A stretch of 48,933 nucleotides of DNA from JBBDSH01 sp040905045 (GCA_040905045.1 JBBDSH010000032.1:1-48933); one strand, 5' to 3'. Positions 16,911 to 25,994 are shown, counted from the first letter of the stretch. Translations and numbers: made by a program. The notes: generated by a model not told the origin, from the letters alone.

Positions 16911-18299
16911 ATGCGAATACCAAACCTGCGTATCCCGGCATGTGTGCTGTTAATCGTCTGGTCCGCGGTCCTGATCTCCGCGGATGAGATGCGCACGGCC
17001 GTGGTACTGGAAGTGAATGGCGCCATCGGTCCCGCCACCAGCGATTATATCGGCCAGGGGCTGCGTACGGCGCGTGAGGACGCCGCCGAACTGGTCATTA
17101 TCCAGCTGGATACCCCCGGCGGTCTTGATGCCGCCATGCGCACCATTATCCGTGACATTATTGCATCACCCGTTCCCGTGGCCATCTACGTGTCTCCGCC
17201 CGGTGCCCGCGCCGCCAGTGCCGGCACGTATATGCTGTACGCCTCTCACATCGCCGCCATGGCGCCGGGTACCAACCTGGGCGCGGCGACGCCGGTACAA
17301 CTGGGTGGTGGCGGTCTGCCCGGTATGGAGCCGGCGGAGAAGGAGCCCCGGGGCGAGGATCAGGCCGACGGCGATGAGAAAAAACCGTCTGCGCCGGGCG
17401 GTAGCGCCATGGAAAAGAAAATGGTCAACGATGCCATCGCTTATATCCGCAGTCTCGCGGAGATGCGGGGCCGTAATGCCGACTGGGCGGAGAAGGCGGT
17501 GCGCGAGGCGGCCAGCCTGTCCTCGGAGCAAGCCCTGCAGGAAAATGTCATTGACGTTATTGCTGCGGACATGCGCGACCTTCTGGAGAAGATCGACGGC
17601 AGGACCGTCAACGTCAACGGTATTGATCGGCAAATCGACACCCAGGGTTTGACCCTGCGGACCATCGAACCCGACTGGCGTACCGAGCTGTTGTCCATTA
17701 TTACCAATCCGAATATTGCCTATATACTCATGCTGCTGGGCATATACGGCCTGTTCTTCGAACTGGCCAATCCCGGTTTCATTGTGCCCGGCGTCATCGG
17801 CGCCATCTGCCTGATCCTGGCCTTGTTTGCCATGCAGGTTCTGCCCATCAATTATGCCGGCCTGGGCCTGATACTGCTGGGGATCTGTTTCATGGTCGGC
17901 GAGATGTTCATGCCCAGTTTCGGGATTCTCGGAATTGGCGGAGTCATCGCCTTCGTTTTCGGTTCCATCATCCTGTTTGATGCCGAGGGCGGTGACGTGG
18001 CTGTTTCATTGCCGCTGATCATTGCCGTCTCCTTTCTTTCGGCGGCATTCATCTATTTTGCCCTGCGGGTCGCTATCAATGCATTCAGAAAGCCGGTGGT
18101 CTCCGGCATGGAGCAACTGGTCGGCAGCACCGTGGAGATAATGGAAAAGATTGACAGGGATCACGGCCGTGTCTATGTTCACGGCGAGATATGGAATGCC
18201 CGGTCGGATGATGATCTGCAACCGGGGGACAAGGCGAAAGTAACCGGTATGGACGGACTCGTCCTGCAAGTCGAACCACTGAAGGAGGAACACTCATGA
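16911..18299 (+). CDS. nfeD: NfeD-type membrane serine protease (ClpP-class, long form)
   Basis: Membrane protease whose archaeal relatives cleave a partner stomatin C terminus. Signal-like segment (about 8-24), a periplasmic ClpP-class domain with nucleophile Ser103 in GARAASAGTYM and the general-base lysine in AMEKKMVNDAIAY (Lys169 or 170), four to five membrane helices (about 265-385), and a C-terminal OB-fold NfeD domain. Between Ser and Lys is a hydrophilic, acidic insert of about 35 residues (PGMEPAEKEPRGEDQADGDE region). At 462 residues it is the long form. The stop overlaps the slipin ATG (ATGA), so the two are co-translated partners. Confidence 0.93.
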   Translation: MRIPNLRIPACVLLIVWSAVLISADEMRTAVVLEVNGAIGPATSDYIGQGLRTAREDAAELVIIQLDTPGGLDAAMRTIIRDIIASPVPVAIYVSPPGARAASAGTYMLYASHIAAMAPGTNLGAATPVQLGGGGLPGMEPAEKEPRGEDQADGDEKKPSAPGGSAMEKKMVNDAIAYIRSLAEMRGRNADWAEKAVREAASLSSEQALQENVIDVIAADMRDLLEKIDGRTVNVNGIDRQIDTQGLTLRTIEPDWRTELLSIITNPNIAYILMLLGIYGLFFELANPGFIVPGVIGAICLILALFAMQVLPINYAGLGLILLGICFMVGEMFMPSFGILGIGGVIAFVFGSIILFDAEGGDVAVSLPLIIAVSFLSAAFIYFALRVAINAFRKPVVSGMEQLVGSTVEIMEKIDRDHGRVYVHGEIWNARSDDDLQPGDKAKVTGMDGLVLQVEPLKEEHS

Positions 18300-19060
18300 C
18301 AATAATGACCATGATCTACATTATCATCGGCCTGATCATCGTTCTGCCGATGTTCATCAAGGTGCTGCGCGAGTACGAGCGCGCGGTTGTATTTACTCTC
18401 GGACGGTTCAGCGGTGTCAAGGGGCCGGGGCTGATCATCATTATTCCCCTCATCCAGCAGATCGAGAGAGTGGAATTGCGTACCATCGTCATGGATGTCC
18501 CCAGTCAGGATGTCATTTCTCATGATAATGTGTCTGTCAAAGTCAATGCTGTCATTTATTACCGGGTCATCGATCCGGAACGGGCCATTATCCAGGTGGA
18601 GAATTTCGATGCCGCCACCAGTCAGCTGGCCCAGACCACCCTGCGGGCGGTTCTGGGTAAACATGATCTGGACGAAATGCTCGCGGAAAGGGACAAGCTG
18701 AACAACGATATCCAGGAATATCTGGACAAGCAGACCGACGCCTGGGGTATCAAGGTATCCAATGTGGAAATCAAGCATGTGGATATTGATGAAAGCATGA
18801 TCCGCGCCATTGCCAGGCAGGCCGAGGCGGAAAGAGAGCGGCGCGCCAAGGTTATCCATGCCGAAGGCGAACTGCAGGCCTCGCACAAGCTGCTGGAGGC
18901 GGCCAAGATCCTCGGTCAGCACAGCAACAGTATGCAGTTACGTTATCTGTCGACCCTCACGGAAATCGCCGGGGAGAAGAGTTCCTCCATTGTCTTCCCC
19001 GTTCCGGTGGATACCATCAGGGACTTCCTGAATCTGGCCGCTGATAAATCAACAACATAA
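18296..19060 (+). CDS. Slipin / stomatin-like SPFH-domain protein
   Basis: Membrane-associated scaffold, 254 residues. An N-terminal hydrophobic hairpin (about 3-22) is followed by the SPFH domain: YERAVVFTLGRFSGVKGPGL, VPSQDVISHDNVSVKVNAV and the coiled-coil AIARQAEAERERRAKVIHAE. The C-terminal hydrophobic segment ends SSSIVFPVPVDTIRDFL. Its 4-nt overlap with nfeD is the classic NfeD-slipin operon, so it is the likely partner or substrate of that protease. The exact biological role in proteobacteria (membrane stress or microdomains) is not settled. Confidence 0.94.
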   Translation: MTIMTMIYIIIGLIIVLPMFIKVLREYERAVVFTLGRFSGVKGPGLIIIIPLIQQIERVELRTIVMDVPSQDVISHDNVSVKVNAVIYYRVIDPERAIIQVENFDAATSQLAQTTLRAVLGKHDLDEMLAERDKLNNDIQEYLDKQTDAWGIKVSNVEIKHVDIDESMIRAIARQAEAERERRAKVIHAEGELQASHKLLEAAKILGQHSNSMQLRYLSTLTEIAGEKSSSIVFPVPVDTIRDFLNLAADKSTT

Positions 19061-19072
19061 TGAGTGTCTTTC

Positions 19073-19143
19073 GGCGGGAGTAGGCAAGGAGCGGGGGAAT
19101 CTGCTAATCTGCGATACTCTGAGTTGGTGCTTGCCTCCCCGCC
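19073..19143 (+). other. Interrupted inverted repeat between slipin and glyA
   Basis: GGCGGGAGTAGGCAAG (19073-19088) pairs with CTTGCCTCCCCGCC (19130-19143) around 41 nt. It lies 13 nt after the slipin stop and about 100 nt before glyA. It could be the end of the nfeD-slipin transcript or part of the glyA leader. No T-run follows. I do not recognise a known riboswitch here. Confidence 0.45.
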
Positions 19144-19247
19144 AGGAGATGACTGCGACTGCCAGGCAGTGACCTCATCATTATGCCCCGGGGTTGATGA
19201 TCCGGGCTGTATCCGTCCCGTACAACAATCTGTAGAGGAACAAGCCG

Positions 19248-20504
19248 ATGTTTAGCAAAGACATGACCATCGCTGGTTTTGATGACGAACTCTGGCAGGC
19301 GATGCAGGGCGAGAAACGCCGCCAGGAGGAACATATAGAACTGATTGCCTCCGAGAACAACGTCAGCCCGCGCGTGCTGCAAGCCCAGGGCTCCGTACTT
19401 ACCAACAAGTACGCCGAAGGTTATCCCGGCAAGCGTTATTACGGTGGTTGTGAACATGTGGACGTGGTTGAACAGCTTGCCATTGATCGGGCGAAAGAAC
19501 TGTTTGGTGCCGATTACGTCAACGTGCAGCCGCATTCCGGCTCCCAGGCCAACGGCGCCGTTTATCTGGCACTGTGTGAACCCGGCGACACCATTATGGG
19601 CATGTCTCTGGCCGATGGCGGCCATCTGACACACGGCGCCTCGGTTAATGTCTCGGGCCGTTTTTACCACGCTGTTCAGTACGGTCTCGATCCGGAAACC
19701 GAGGAGATCGATTACGACGAGGCCGAGAGACTGGCTCTGGAACACAAACCAAAGCTGATCATTACCGGCTTTTCCGCCTATTCACGCGTGGTCGACTGGC
19801 AAAGGTTCCGGGAAATCGCGGACAAGGTGGGCGCGTATTTGCTTGCCGATATCGCCCACGTGGCCGGTCTCATCGCTACGGGCCTCTATCCGAGCCCGGT
19901 GCAAATCGCCGACGTCACGACAACCACCACACACAAGACGCTGCGCGGGCCGCGTTCGGGACTGATCATGGCGAAGGCCAATGAAGAGATAGAAAAGAAG
20001 ATCAGCTTCACGGTCTTTCCCGGTTACCAGGGCGGGCCCCTGATGCATGTGATTGCGGCCAAGGCGGTTGCCTTCAGGGAGGCGTTGCAGCCGGACTTCA
20101 AACAATATCAGAAACAGATATTGGCCAATGCCCGCATCATGGCCGATACATTCATGGAAAAAGGTATTCGCATCGTCTCCGGCGGGACCGACAATCACCT
20201 GTTTCTGGTGAACTTGATTGACAAGGGCGTTACCGGCAAGGCGCTGGATGCGGCACTGGATAAGGCGAATATCACCGTCAACAAGAATGCCGTGCCCAAT
20301 GACCCGCAAAAACCGTTCGTGACCAGCGGTATCCGGATTGGTACACCTTCCATCACGACTCGCGGTTTCCGTGAACAGGAGTGTCAGCAGGTGACCGAAT
20401 GGATATGCCGGATTATCGATAATATCGAGGATGAATCGGTTATCAATGAGACAAGGGAAGAGGTCCTGGAACTCTGCACGCGCTTCCCGATGTATGAATC
20501 CTGA
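19248..20504 (+). CDS. glyA: Serine hydroxymethyltransferase
   Basis: PLP enzyme that converts serine and tetrahydrofolate to glycine and methylene-THF, the main C1 source. Full-length at 418 residues. PLP lysine is Lys230 in TTTTTHKTLRGPR; also HIELIASENNVSP, NKYAEGYPGKRYYGG and the DIAHVAGLIA aspartate that contacts the pyridine ring. ATG 19248 is preceded by TAGAGGAACAAGCCG, a fair ribosome-binding site. The 187-nt leader contains an inverted repeat and could carry regulation. It precedes nrdR, an order common in proteobacteria. Confidence 0.98.
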   Translation: MFSKDMTIAGFDDELWQAMQGEKRRQEEHIELIASENNVSPRVLQAQGSVLTNKYAEGYPGKRYYGGCEHVDVVEQLAIDRAKELFGADYVNVQPHSGSQANGAVYLALCEPGDTIMGMSLADGGHLTHGASVNVSGRFYHAVQYGLDPETEEIDYDEAERLALEHKPKLIITGFSAYSRVVDWQRFREIADKVGAYLLADIAHVAGLIATGLYPSPVQIADVTTTTTHKTLRGPRSGLIMAKANEEIEKKISFTVFPGYQGGPLMHVIAAKAVAFREALQPDFKQYQKQILANARIMADTFMEKGIRIVSGGTDNHLFLVNLIDKGVTGKALDAALDKANITVNKNAVPNDPQKPFVTSGIRIGTPSITTRGFREQECQQVTEWICRIIDNIEDESVINETREEVLELCTRFPMYES

Positions 20505-20596
20505 CCGTGGCGGGGTAAAATAACCTCCGATCCAGGGCCTGGAAAGACGCTTAAACAGGCTGTTTTTCATTATGTTACGGTTAATCGGGAGCTGCC

Positions 20597-21109
20597 ATGC
20601 ATTGCCCATTTTGCTCGGCGACGGATACCAGAGTCGTGGATTCACGCCTGGTTGGGGACGGGGACCAGGTCCGTCGCCGGCGTGAGTGTGCCGAATGCAA
20701 GGAACGTTTTACCACTTACGAAACCGCTGAACTCACCTATCCGAGGATCATAAAATCCGACGGCCGCCGCGAACGTTTTCTCGAAGAGAAGCTGCGCGGC
20801 GGCTTCCTGCGTGCCCTGGAAAAACGGCCCGTGGATATGGACCGGGTCGAAGTGGCCATCTCCCGTGTCAAACACAAACTCCGCGCCGCCGGTGATCGGG
20901 AGGTAAAGTCTCGCAGGATCGGTGAATGGGTCATGGAGGAATTGCGCGCCCTGGATCAGGTGGCCTACGTGCGCTTCGCCTCGGTGTATCGGAGTTTCGG
21001 TGATGTGCGCGCTTTCCTCGATGAAATCGAACGTCTGGAAAATGAATTGCCGCCGGAACTCAGGGAAAGCCAGCTTAACCTGCTGCCCAATGACAGTGAC
21101 GACAATTGA
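20597..21109 (+). CDS. nrdR: Transcriptional repressor NrdR
   Basis: Represses ribonucleotide reductase operons in response to ATP/dATP. N-terminal zinc ribbon with Cys3, Cys6, Cys31 and Cys34 (MHCPFCSATDTRV and CAECKERFTTYE), then the ATP-cone domain (residues about 49-139). At 170 residues it is typical, with a slightly longer acidic tail. ATG 20597 has GGGAG seven nt upstream. Its TGA overlaps the ribD TTG start. It is encoded just ahead of riboflavin genes, as in many Gammaproteobacteria. I found no obvious NrdR boxes inside this window. Confidence 0.97.
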   Translation: MHCPFCSATDTRVVDSRLVGDGDQVRRRRECAECKERFTTYETAELTYPRIIKSDGRRERFLEEKLRGGFLRALEKRPVDMDRVEVAISRVKHKLRAAGDREVKSRRIGEWVMEELRALDQVAYVRFASVYRSFGDVRAFLDEIERLENELPPELRESQLNLLPNDSDDN

Positions 21110-22206
21110 AGTGGACGGAGGCTGATTACCGGTTTATGAGCCGCGCAGTGCAGCTGGCGCGGCGAGGGCTGTACAGTACCCGCCCCAATCCACGAGTTGG
21201 TTGTGTTCTGGTCCGGAATAATATCGTTATCGCGGAAGGCTGGCATGAATACGCCGGCGGCCCGCATGCGGAAATACGTGCCCTGGAGGCGGCGGGTAAT
21301 CAAGCTGCCGGGGCAACCTGTTATGTGAGCCTGGAACCGTGCAATCACAGCGGCCGTACCGGTCCATGCACCGAGGTCTTGGTGCAGGCTGGTATCGGAC
21401 GTGTGGTCGCCGCCATGCGGGATCCGAATCCCGAAACCGCCGGTCGTGGTCTGCAATTTTTGTCCGATGCCGGAATCCATGTGGCCTGTGGACTGCTGGA
21501 GTTACAGGCGCGGCAGCTGAATACGGGCTTTATCCGTCGTATGACGGCCGGATTGCCGTTGCTACGCTGCAAACAGGCCGTGAGCCTGGACGGACGTACT
21601 GCCATGGCAAGCGGTGAAAGCAGGTGGATCACCTCGGATGCCTCGCGGCTGGATGTGCAGCACTGGCGCGCCCGCAGTTGCGCGGTACTGACCGGCATCG
21701 GAACCGTACTGGCGGACGATCCGCGGCTGGATGTTCGCGAGATTGAGTTGCAATACGGCGGACCGCTGCGGGTGGTTCTCGATCGGCAATTACGCATGTC
21801 TCCGCAAGCCCGGATGTTGAAGCACGCCGGCCGGGTTCTGGTGTTGACTGTCACTGATGATGACCACAAGAGGCGGGCATTGCAGGCGGCCGGGGCTGAA
21901 ATCAGGGTGTTGCCGGAGAAGGATTTTCTTCTTCGGGCGCTGCAGCATCTGGCCGGAGAGGAACAGATCAACGAAGTCCTGGTGGAGGCGGGAGCAACCC
22001 TGTCCGGTGCATTGCTGGAGCAGGAACTGATTGATGAATTAATCATCTATCAGGCACCGGTTGTCATGGGCGACGGTGCCCGCGGCCTGTTCCATCTGCC
22101 ATCGTTGCAGACAATGGGAGATCGGATCCCGCTGAAACTGATCGAGATGCGGCGTGTCGGGGGTGATATACGGTTTATCCTCAATAAAGAAAAGTCTGAT
22201 ACATAA
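21106..22206 (+). CDS. ribD: Bifunctional riboflavin deaminase-reductase
   Basis: Catalyses the second and third riboflavin steps: deamination of the pyrimidine, then NADPH reduction of the ribose side chain. N-terminal deaminase zinc site His54/Glu56 (GGPHAEIRAL) with Cys79 and Cys88 (EPCNHSGRTGPC). The reductase domain follows with KQAVSLDGRTAMASGES and VLTGIGTVLADDPRL. The start is TTG 21106, overlapping the nrdR stop (TTGA); the first ATG at 21136 would delete conserved residues TEADYRFM. At 366 residues it is normal length. Confidence 0.96.
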   Translation: MKWTEADYRFMSRAVQLARRGLYSTRPNPRVGCVLVRNNIVIAEGWHEYAGGPHAEIRALEAAGNQAAGATCYVSLEPCNHSGRTGPCTEVLVQAGIGRVVAAMRDPNPETAGRGLQFLSDAGIHVACGLLELQARQLNTGFIRRMTAGLPLLRCKQAVSLDGRTAMASGESRWITSDASRLDVQHWRARSCAVLTGIGTVLADDPRLDVREIELQYGGPLRVVLDRQLRMSPQARMLKHAGRVLVLTVTDDDHKRRALQAAGAEIRVLPEKDFLLRALQHLAGEEQINEVLVEAGATLSGALLEQELIDELIIYQAPVVMGDGARGLFHLPSLQTMGDRIPLKLIEMRRVGGDIRFILNKEKSDT

Positions 22207-22220
22207 GAAGATAATAAATC

Positions 22221-22817
22221 ATGTTTACCGGCATTATTACCGCTATTGGCAGGATTACCGCCGTTGAAGAGCAGGGCGAGGACAGACGTCTGGCCGTGGA
22301 GACCGGAAAACCGGAACTGGATGATATTTCAGCGGGAGACAGTATCAGTGTCAACGGCGTTTGCCTGACAGTTACATCGATACAGGGGGATATTTTTCAT
22401 GCCGATCTTTCCCGGGAAACACTCGCCTGTACCACATTCGGGAATGCAGCCGTAGGTAACAGGGTCAACCTGGAAAAGGCCATGCAATTAAGCGACCGTC
22501 TCGGTGGACATCTGGTCAGCGGGCATACGGACGGAGTCGGCCGGATAGTGGAGATGCAGGAGGATGCACGTTCTGTCAGGTATATTATCGAAGCACCTGA
22601 AGAGCTGTCCCGCTATATTTGCAAAAAGGGCTCCATTTGTGTTGACGGCGTCAGTTTGACCGTTAATGAAGTCCGGGAGCACCACTTTTATGTCAATATC
22701 ATTCCGCACACCATGGATGAAACCATTTTTCCGGATTACAGCTCCGGAACCCGGGTCAATCTGGAAGTCGATATTATCGCCCGTTATCTGGAGCGCCTGT
22801 ATTCAGGCATTACATAG
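22221..22817 (+). CDS. ribE: Riboflavin synthase, alpha chain
   Basis: Dismutates two 6,7-dimethyl-8-ribityllumazines into riboflavin and the pyrimidine precursor. Two tandem lumazine-binding barrels: MFTGIITAIGRI with SVNGVCLTV in the first and GGHLVSGHTDGVGRI with CVDGVSLTVNEV in the second. At 198 residues it is near the short end for the family but both domains are whole. It sits 14 nt after ribD. The ribosome-binding site before ATG 22221 is poor, suggesting dependence on upstream translation. Confidence 0.96.
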   Translation: MFTGIITAIGRITAVEEQGEDRRLAVETGKPELDDISAGDSISVNGVCLTVTSIQGDIFHADLSRETLACTTFGNAAVGNRVNLEKAMQLSDRLGGHLVSGHTDGVGRIVEMQEDARSVRYIIEAPEELSRYICKKGSICVDGVSLTVNEVREHHFYVNIIPHTMDETIFPDYSSGTRVNLEVDIIARYLERLYSGIT

Positions 22818-22882
22818 ATACAGGCGGGCCGCGAGGCGTTATAATACCTGCCTCTTGAATTCCCTGAACTGATTGAGATTTC

Positions 22883-23992
22883 ATGTCGTTAAATACCACT
22901 GAAGAACTCATAGAAGAAATCCGCAACGGCGGCATGGTGATCCTCATGGATGATGAAGACCGTGAGAACGAGGGCGATCTGGTTCTGGCCGCCGCAAGCG
23001 TCAGAGCCGAGGATATCAATTTCATGGCGCGTTACGGACGCGGGCTTATCTGCCTGACATTGACCCGTGACCATTGCCGGCGTCTGAACCTGCCGCTCAT
23101 GGCGCGTAATATCCATTCCGAACAGGCAACCAATTTTACCGTTTCCATCGAGGCCGCCGAGGGTATCACCACAGGAATTTCCGCCGCCGACCGGGCCGTC
23201 ACCATACGCAAGGCCGCGGACGAGAATGCCAGGCCCGATGACCTGGTGCAGCCCGGGCATGTTTTCCCCCTGATGGCTCATCCGGGCGGCGTACTGTCCC
23301 GGGCGGGGCATACGGAGGCCGGCTGCGATCTGGCGCGTCTGGCGGGCTTACAGCCCGCTGCTGTGATTGTCGAAATCCTGAATGAAGACGGCAGTATGGC
23401 CAGGCGGCCGGATCTGGAGCAATTCGCAGCCGAGCACGGCCTCAAGATCGGCACCATTGCCGATCTGATCCAGTATCGCATCAAAAATGAAAAAACCATT
23501 GAACGCATATCGGAAATGGATTTCCCGACTCGTTACGGTGACTTTCGCCTGTTCACCTATAAGGATAATGTCAAAAATGATCTGCATTTTGCTCTGGTGA
23601 AAGGCGAGGTGGAAACGGATGAACCGGTGCTGGTCCGTGTGCATCTGGAAAATCCTGTGTTCGATCTTACCGGTTCCACCCTCAATCCAAGCAGTTGGAA
23701 AATCGATGACACCCTTGAGCGTCTGTCTCGTGAAGCGAGAGGTGTTCTCGTTATTCTTTGCAATCAGATAGACAAGGAATTACTGATACAGAGATTGCAT
23801 GCCCTGGGTGATGATGCTCTTGATGACGATCGTCAAAGAGATCAGAAGGAAGGTGATTACCGGACTATTGGTCTTGGTTCCCAGATCCTGTCCGATCTTG
23901 GCGTGAAGAAAATGGTCGTCATGAGCTCACCCAAACGCTACCATGCCCTGTCGGGCTTTGGTCTGGAAATCGTCGATTACATCAGCAATTAA
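22883..23992 (+). CDS. ribBA: 3,4-dihydroxy-2-butanone-4-phosphate synthase with degenerate GTP cyclohydrolase II domain
   Basis: Residues 1-200 are an intact RibB domain: DDEDRENEGDL acidic loop, ARYGRGLICL, and GHTEAGCDLARLAG. It makes the four-carbon unit for lumazine from ribulose 5-phosphate. The C-terminal half (about 205-369) follows the RibA fold, but the zinc cysteine motif of GTP cyclohydrolase II is missing: the expected C-x10-C-x-C stretch reads VFDLTGSTLNPSSWKID. That half is therefore probably inactive in GTP ring opening, and a separate ribA gene should exist elsewhere. Proteins of this layout are common in proteobacteria. Start ATG 22883. Confidence 0.93.
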   Translation: MSLNTTEELIEEIRNGGMVILMDDEDRENEGDLVLAAASVRAEDINFMARYGRGLICLTLTRDHCRRLNLPLMARNIHSEQATNFTVSIEAAEGITTGISAADRAVTIRKAADENARPDDLVQPGHVFPLMAHPGGVLSRAGHTEAGCDLARLAGLQPAAVIVEILNEDGSMARRPDLEQFAAEHGLKIGTIADLIQYRIKNEKTIERISEMDFPTRYGDFRLFTYKDNVKNDLHFALVKGEVETDEPVLVRVHLENPVFDLTGSTLNPSSWKIDDTLERLSREARGVLVILCNQIDKELLIQRLHALGDDALDDDRQRDQKEGDYRTIGLGSQILSDLGVKKMVVMSSPKRYHALSGFGLEIVDYISN

Positions 23993-24001
23993 TCCATCGT
24001 T

Positions 24002-24484
24002 ATGGCCGGAATACAAATCATCGAAACACCCGAAGTAATCGCGGAAAGCCGTGTTGCGATTATTGCCGGACGTTATAACCAGGATATCGTGGAACGGCTT
24101 GTCATCGGCTGCATGGAAACCCTGCTGCAAAAAGGCTTGCATGAGGAGTCCATATCCCTGGTTCGCGTTCCGGGTGCATTCGAGCTTCCGTTGTTGGCAA
24201 AAGTTCTGGCCAAACGCAACGACATTGATGCCATTATTGCACTGGGGGCCGTTATCAAGGGCGACACCGCACATTTTGAATACGTCTCCGGTGAATGTGC
24301 CCGGGGCCTGTCCAGTGTCGCGCTGGAATGTGAAAAACCGATTGTTTTCGGGGTATTGACCGTAGATGACGAACAGCAGGCATGGGCACGCGCCGGTGAA
24401 GGAACGGACAACAAGGGCGTGGAAGCGGCCAATACCGCCTTGGAAATGATCAGCATTATGCACAGGGTCAATGATGACCGATAA
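24002..24484 (+). CDS. ribH: 6,7-dimethyl-8-ribityllumazine synthase
   Basis: Condenses the RibB product with the RibD product to form lumazine. 160 residues; catalytic His91 lies in GAVIKGDTAHFEYV, with substrate-binding VRVPGAFELPLLAK and VFGVLTVDDEQQAWAR. Members form 60-mers or decamers; I cannot tell which here. It is 9 nt after ribBA and overlaps nusB by about 11 nt, a compact operon arrangement. Confidence 0.97.
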   Translation: MAGIQIIETPEVIAESRVAIIAGRYNQDIVERLVIGCMETLLQKGLHEESISLVRVPGAFELPLLAKVLAKRNDIDAIIALGAVIKGDTAHFEYVSGECARGLSSVALECEKPIVFGVLTVDDEQQAWARAGEGTDNKGVEAANTALEMISIMHRVNDDR

Positions 24485-24932
24485 AAACCGGGCCTTCTTT
24501 TCCCGCCATGCGCGCACCCGTGCGCGTCGTTCCATCATACAGGCCTATTATCAGTTGCAGATCGGGAAGCAGCCTTTCAAGGATATCCTCAACGAATTTG
24601 AAGCTGATCGTTCAGAGCTGAAAAAGGCGGACATTGAGTATTTTAAAACCGTATTTAAAGGGATGGTGGAAGCATCGGACATGCTCGACGGTTATATTGC
24701 GCCACTCATGGATCGACCGGTAAAAGACCTGGATCCGGTGGAGCGGGCCGTTCTTCACCTGGGCTGTTACGAATTGCTTCATTGCCCGGAAATGCCCTGG
24801 CGGGCGATCATAAATGAAGCAGTGGAACTGGCCAGAATGTTCGGAGCAGAGCAATCCCATAAATATATTAACAGTATTCTGGACAAGCTGGCACAGCAGA
24901 TCCGATCCGAGGACATTTCGGCAACTTCCTGA
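24474..24932 (+). CDS. nusB: Transcription antitermination factor NusB
   Basis: RNA-binding helical protein that joins NusE on boxA RNA in rRNA antitermination. ARTRARRSIIQAYYQLQ matches the conserved N-terminal helix. PVERAVLHLGCYELLH, INEAVELARMFG and KYINSILDKLAQ cover the rest. At 152 residues it is a typical length. ATG 24474 has the better spacing from AGGG (24464-24467); ATG 24471 is also possible. It overlaps ribH and is followed at 6 nt by thiL. Confidence 0.96.
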   Translation: MTDKNRAFFSRHARTRARRSIIQAYYQLQIGKQPFKDILNEFEADRSELKKADIEYFKTVFKGMVEASDMLDGYIAPLMDRPVKDLDPVERAVLHLGCYELLHCPEMPWRAIINEAVELARMFGAEQSHKYINSILDKLAQQIRSEDISATS

Positions 24933-24938
24933 TTGATA

Positions 24939-25904
24939 ATGCCTGTAAATGAATTTGAATTGATTGAACAGGTATTCAGACACCTTACTGAAGAGGATGG
25001 TTCCGTCCTCTGCGGTATCGGGGATGATGCAGCCATCCTCAGGTTTCCCAAAGACAGTGATCTGGTTGTAACCACTGATACACTCGTCAACGGCGTACAT
25101 TTCTTTGCCGATGCCCGGGCATATGACATCGGAGTTAAATCACTGGCTGTCAATCTTAGCGACATGGCCGCGATGTCGGCGCAACCGCGCTGGATTACCC
25201 TGTCCCTGACACTGCCGGAAACGGATATGGACTGGCTTGATTCATTTTCCGGCGGCTTTGCGAATATGGCACGGAGATACAATGTGAGTCTGGTCGGCGG
25301 CGATATTACCCGCGGTCCCCTGTCCATAACCTGTCAGGTCATGGGTACGGTAGCCGACGGTGGCGGCATCAGAAGAAACGGTGCGCGGCCGGAAGATGCC
25401 GTTTACGTCAGCGGCAGACTGGGTCTGGCGGCTGTGGCCTTGCGCCGCCTGCAGGATTCACAAGGTGGTGATTCCGTTAGCATACCGGAGGCTTGCCTGG
25501 AAAGACTCCTGCGGCCGATTCCACGTGTGGAACTGGGTATGGCGCTTGCCGGTACGGCCGCTGCCATGATCGATCTTTCCGATGGTCTCGCCGGGGATAT
25601 GGGGCATATCCTCAAGGCCAGTGGTGCCGGCGCCGAAATCGACCTGGACAGTTTGCCGGTGAGTGAGGAGGGAGCCGGGTTCAGCAGTCGGGAAATCGTG
25701 CAAATGGCCGTCGCCGGCGGTGATGACTACGAACTGTGTTTTACAGTACCTGCGGAAAAGGAAACATTGTTACCAACTATCGCTGCAGAAGCGGGTTGCC
25801 CGTTGACCCGCATCGGCCGGATTATTGACGGTTCCGGCATACGCTGGCTGGACGCCGCCGGCAATGAGGTCGATCTCGATGTCGAGAGCTACCATCATTT
25901 CTGA
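24939..25904 (+). CDS. thiL: Thiamine-monophosphate kinase
   Basis: ATP-dependent phosphorylation of thiamine monophosphate to the active diphosphate. Motifs: GIGDDAAIL, TTDTLVNGVHF, KSLAVNLSDMAAM, VGGDITRG, and IDLSDGLAGD near the middle. GGDDYELCFT lies in the C-terminal part. I start at ATG 24939 (321 aa), six nt after nusB. Relatives often have pgpA next; here a long hairpin repeat follows the stop codon at once. Confidence 0.96.
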   Translation: MPVNEFELIEQVFRHLTEEDGSVLCGIGDDAAILRFPKDSDLVVTTDTLVNGVHFFADARAYDIGVKSLAVNLSDMAAMSAQPRWITLSLTLPETDMDWLDSFSGGFANMARRYNVSLVGGDITRGPLSITCQVMGTVADGGGIRRNGARPEDAVYVSGRLGLAAVALRRLQDSQGGDSVSIPEACLERLLRPIPRVELGMALAGTAAAMIDLSDGLAGDMGHILKASGAGAEIDLDSLPVSEEGAGFSSREIVQMAVAGGDDYELCFTVPAEKETLLPTIAAEAGCPLTRIGRIIDGSGIRWLDAAGNEVDLDVESYHHF

Positions 25905-25994
25905 GTAAGGGGTAAGGCGTAAGGTGTGAGGAGTAACAGCTTACCGCTCGATGATCAGGTCTTGTCCCTCACTCCTTACTTCTCACGCCTCACC
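25903..25994. repeat. Paired GAGTAAGG/CTCCTTAC repeat at the thiL end
   Basis: Purine arm 25903-25937 (units GAGTAAGGGGTAAGGCGTAAG) and pyrimidine arm 25966-25994 (CCCTCACTCCTTACTTCTC), largely complementary around 28 nt. The left arm includes the last bases of the thiL stop. It probably forms a hairpin that ends the rib-nus-thi transcript. Confidence 0.75.

Noticed and set aside
19064..19255. 63-codon ORF between slipin and glyA
   Set aside because: No ribosome-binding site, overlaps the glyA start, no similarity I recognise.
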